Position numbers and translations under genes: made by a program. A stretch of 5,961 bases of DNA, taken from the NCBI GenBank assembly GCA_946885925.1, contig CAMPHP010000229.1, positions 1-5,961 on the forward strand, written 5' to 3'. The notes under the pieces are model-generated. The model was not told the DNA's origin. It saw only the letters and a program-made list of their open reading frames with translations, and searched no databases. Origin of the DNA: an uncultured Litorilinea sp. (lineage in GTDB: Bacteria; Chloroflexota; Anaerolineae; Caldilineales; Caldilineaceae). Below are positions 5,413-5,961 of the stretch, one piece after another. How positions within the stretch are numbered: the stretch's first letter is position 1; the number at the start of each line of letters is the position of its first letter.

Positions 5413-5435
5413 TTGTCGCCCCTACGGGGTGACAA
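5413..5435. terminator. Strong GC hairpin in the convergent spacer, probable bidirectional terminator
   Basis: TTGTCGCCCC (5413-5422) pairs with GGGGTGACAA (5426-5435) around a TAC loop: ten pairs including one G-T wobble. It begins 29 bp after the stop of the DppC-like gene and lies 45 bp beyond the stop of the oppositely oriented membrane-protein gene. Read on the minus strand, the stem is followed after a few bases by a TTTTT run (5403-5407 on the plus strand), the better intrinsic-terminator arrangement. No T run follows on the plus side. The CGCCCCTAC core resembles short palindromic repeats I recall from intergenic DNA of several phyla, so it may be a dispersed repeat serving as terminator. 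Confidence 0.65.
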
Positions 5436-5480
5436 GGCGTACAGCACTCCGCAAACGGAAACATCTTTTCGAGATATGTT

Positions 5481-5961
5481 CTAAGCAACTTCTACGGGCA
5501 TCGTGGGCGGAACGACCAAATAACTCAAGAGCCAGCCCACAATCGCTGTTTCTACCACTGTGCCTGTCCAGAGGTGGACGCTCCATTCGGTGCCTTCGGT
5601 GGCGAGCATGGCAATGAAGTAACTGCCTATTAGCAGGAAGGGCAATAGCGCAGCAAAGCCGTGGAATGCCCCGGTCTTACTCATTAGCGGCTCCAAGCAC
5701 ACGCGTATCCCTTCAGCCACCAGCACCGAGGCGAGCATGGCAAGCATCAGCCAAAGTGTATGGTCGTGGTGCCAGTTGACCACAGCCATCGCTACGGTGT
5801 TGATGCCCAAGATGAGCACCAAGCTTCCTGGCGGCAGCCACCAGCGGCGCATCGCCAACAGCAGTGGCCCCATCAAGACTGCCGTAGTTACTAAGACGCT
5901 GCCCACTCCGGCAATCTCGCCCATACGCGAATCGTAGCCGTGACGAGATCCGGCAATGTTG
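5481..5961 (-). CDS. Polytopic membrane protein of unknown function (5' end outside window)
   Basis: The frame is open from the right edge (codon 5958-5960) to TAG at 5481-5483, giving 159 visible residues. An ATG at 5922-5924 is in frame, but coding continues upstream of it (GSRHGYDSR before MGEIAGVG) with no obvious ribosome binding site, so the true start is probably beyond the window. About five hydrophobic helices are visible: GEIAGVGSVLVTTAVLMGPL, LPPGSLVLILGINTVAMAVV, TLWLMLAMLASVLVAEGIRV, FHGFAALLPFLLIGSYFIAM and VHLWTGTVVETAIVGWLLSY. Histidines and tryptophans cluster near the membrane faces (NWHHDH after helix 2, FHG at helix 4, SVHLW at helix 5), which hints at metal or haem contact but proves nothing. 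I do not recognise the family. It converges on the ABC operon and is probably unrelated to it. Confidence 0.72.
   Translation of the reverse strand, partial: NIAGSRHGYDSRMGEIAGVGSVLVTTAVLMGPLLLAMRRWWLPPGSLVLILGINTVAMAVVNWHHDHTLWLMLAMLASVLVAEGIRVCLEPLMSKTGAFHGFAALLPFLLIGSYFIAMLATEGTEWSVHLWTGTVVETAIVGWLLSYLVVPPTMPVEVA

Noticed and set aside
5460..5480. Small AT-rich hairpin just past the membrane-protein stop codon
   Set aside because: It has only four contiguous pairs plus three across a two-base bulge. The much stronger hairpin at 5413-5435 explains termination better.

Overview
This 5.96 kb window looks like ordinary bacterial chromosome. Base composition is moderately GC-rich, and the strongest start has a near-consensus Shine-Dalgarno (AGGAGG). 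The transporter lipoprotein combines a twin-arginine export signal with a lipobox, and a small zinc-ribbon protein of a type I associate with Chloroflexota sits nearby. I lean towards a Chloroflexota (Anaerolineae/Caldilineae-like) origin. That is an inference from protein style only, with low to moderate confidence; no rRNA or marker gene is present.

Layout from left to right: (1) the last 53 codons of an intradiol ring-cleavage dioxygenase-like gene (+); (2) a short spacer with a degenerate 15-bp tandem repeat, leading into an 84-residue zinc-ribbon protein (+, 247-501); (3) an imperfect hairpin at 510-542 between convergent genes; (4) an NAD-dependent epimerase/dehydratase-type extended SDR (-, 586-1419); (5) a 450-bp divergent intergenic region with two dyads, a perfect 13-bp direct repeat, a hairpin next to an extended -10 promoter, and a long leader; (6) a peptide/nickel/oligosaccharide-type (family 5) ABC importer operon (+): Tat-exported lipoprotein binding protein (1870-3552), DppB-like permease (3565-4488), DppC-like permease (4565-5383); (7) a strong hairpin at 5413-5435 in a convergent spacer; (8) a polytopic membrane protein of unknown function (-, stop at 5481) that runs off the right edge.

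The three transporter genes would supply capture and translocation of a small solute, but no ATPase subunits (DppD/DppF) are seen, so the energising subunits must lie elsewhere or be shared. The divergent epimerase and the importer share a control region and may be co-regulated. Since family 5 binding proteins take oligosaccharides as well as peptides, a sugar-derived substrate is possible but unproven.

I did not find a convincing undescribed system. The most notable non-coding signal is that three separate spacers each carry short tandem duplications with a 13- or 15-bp period. The best regulatory target is the dense cluster of dyads and direct repeats between the epimerase and the transporter.
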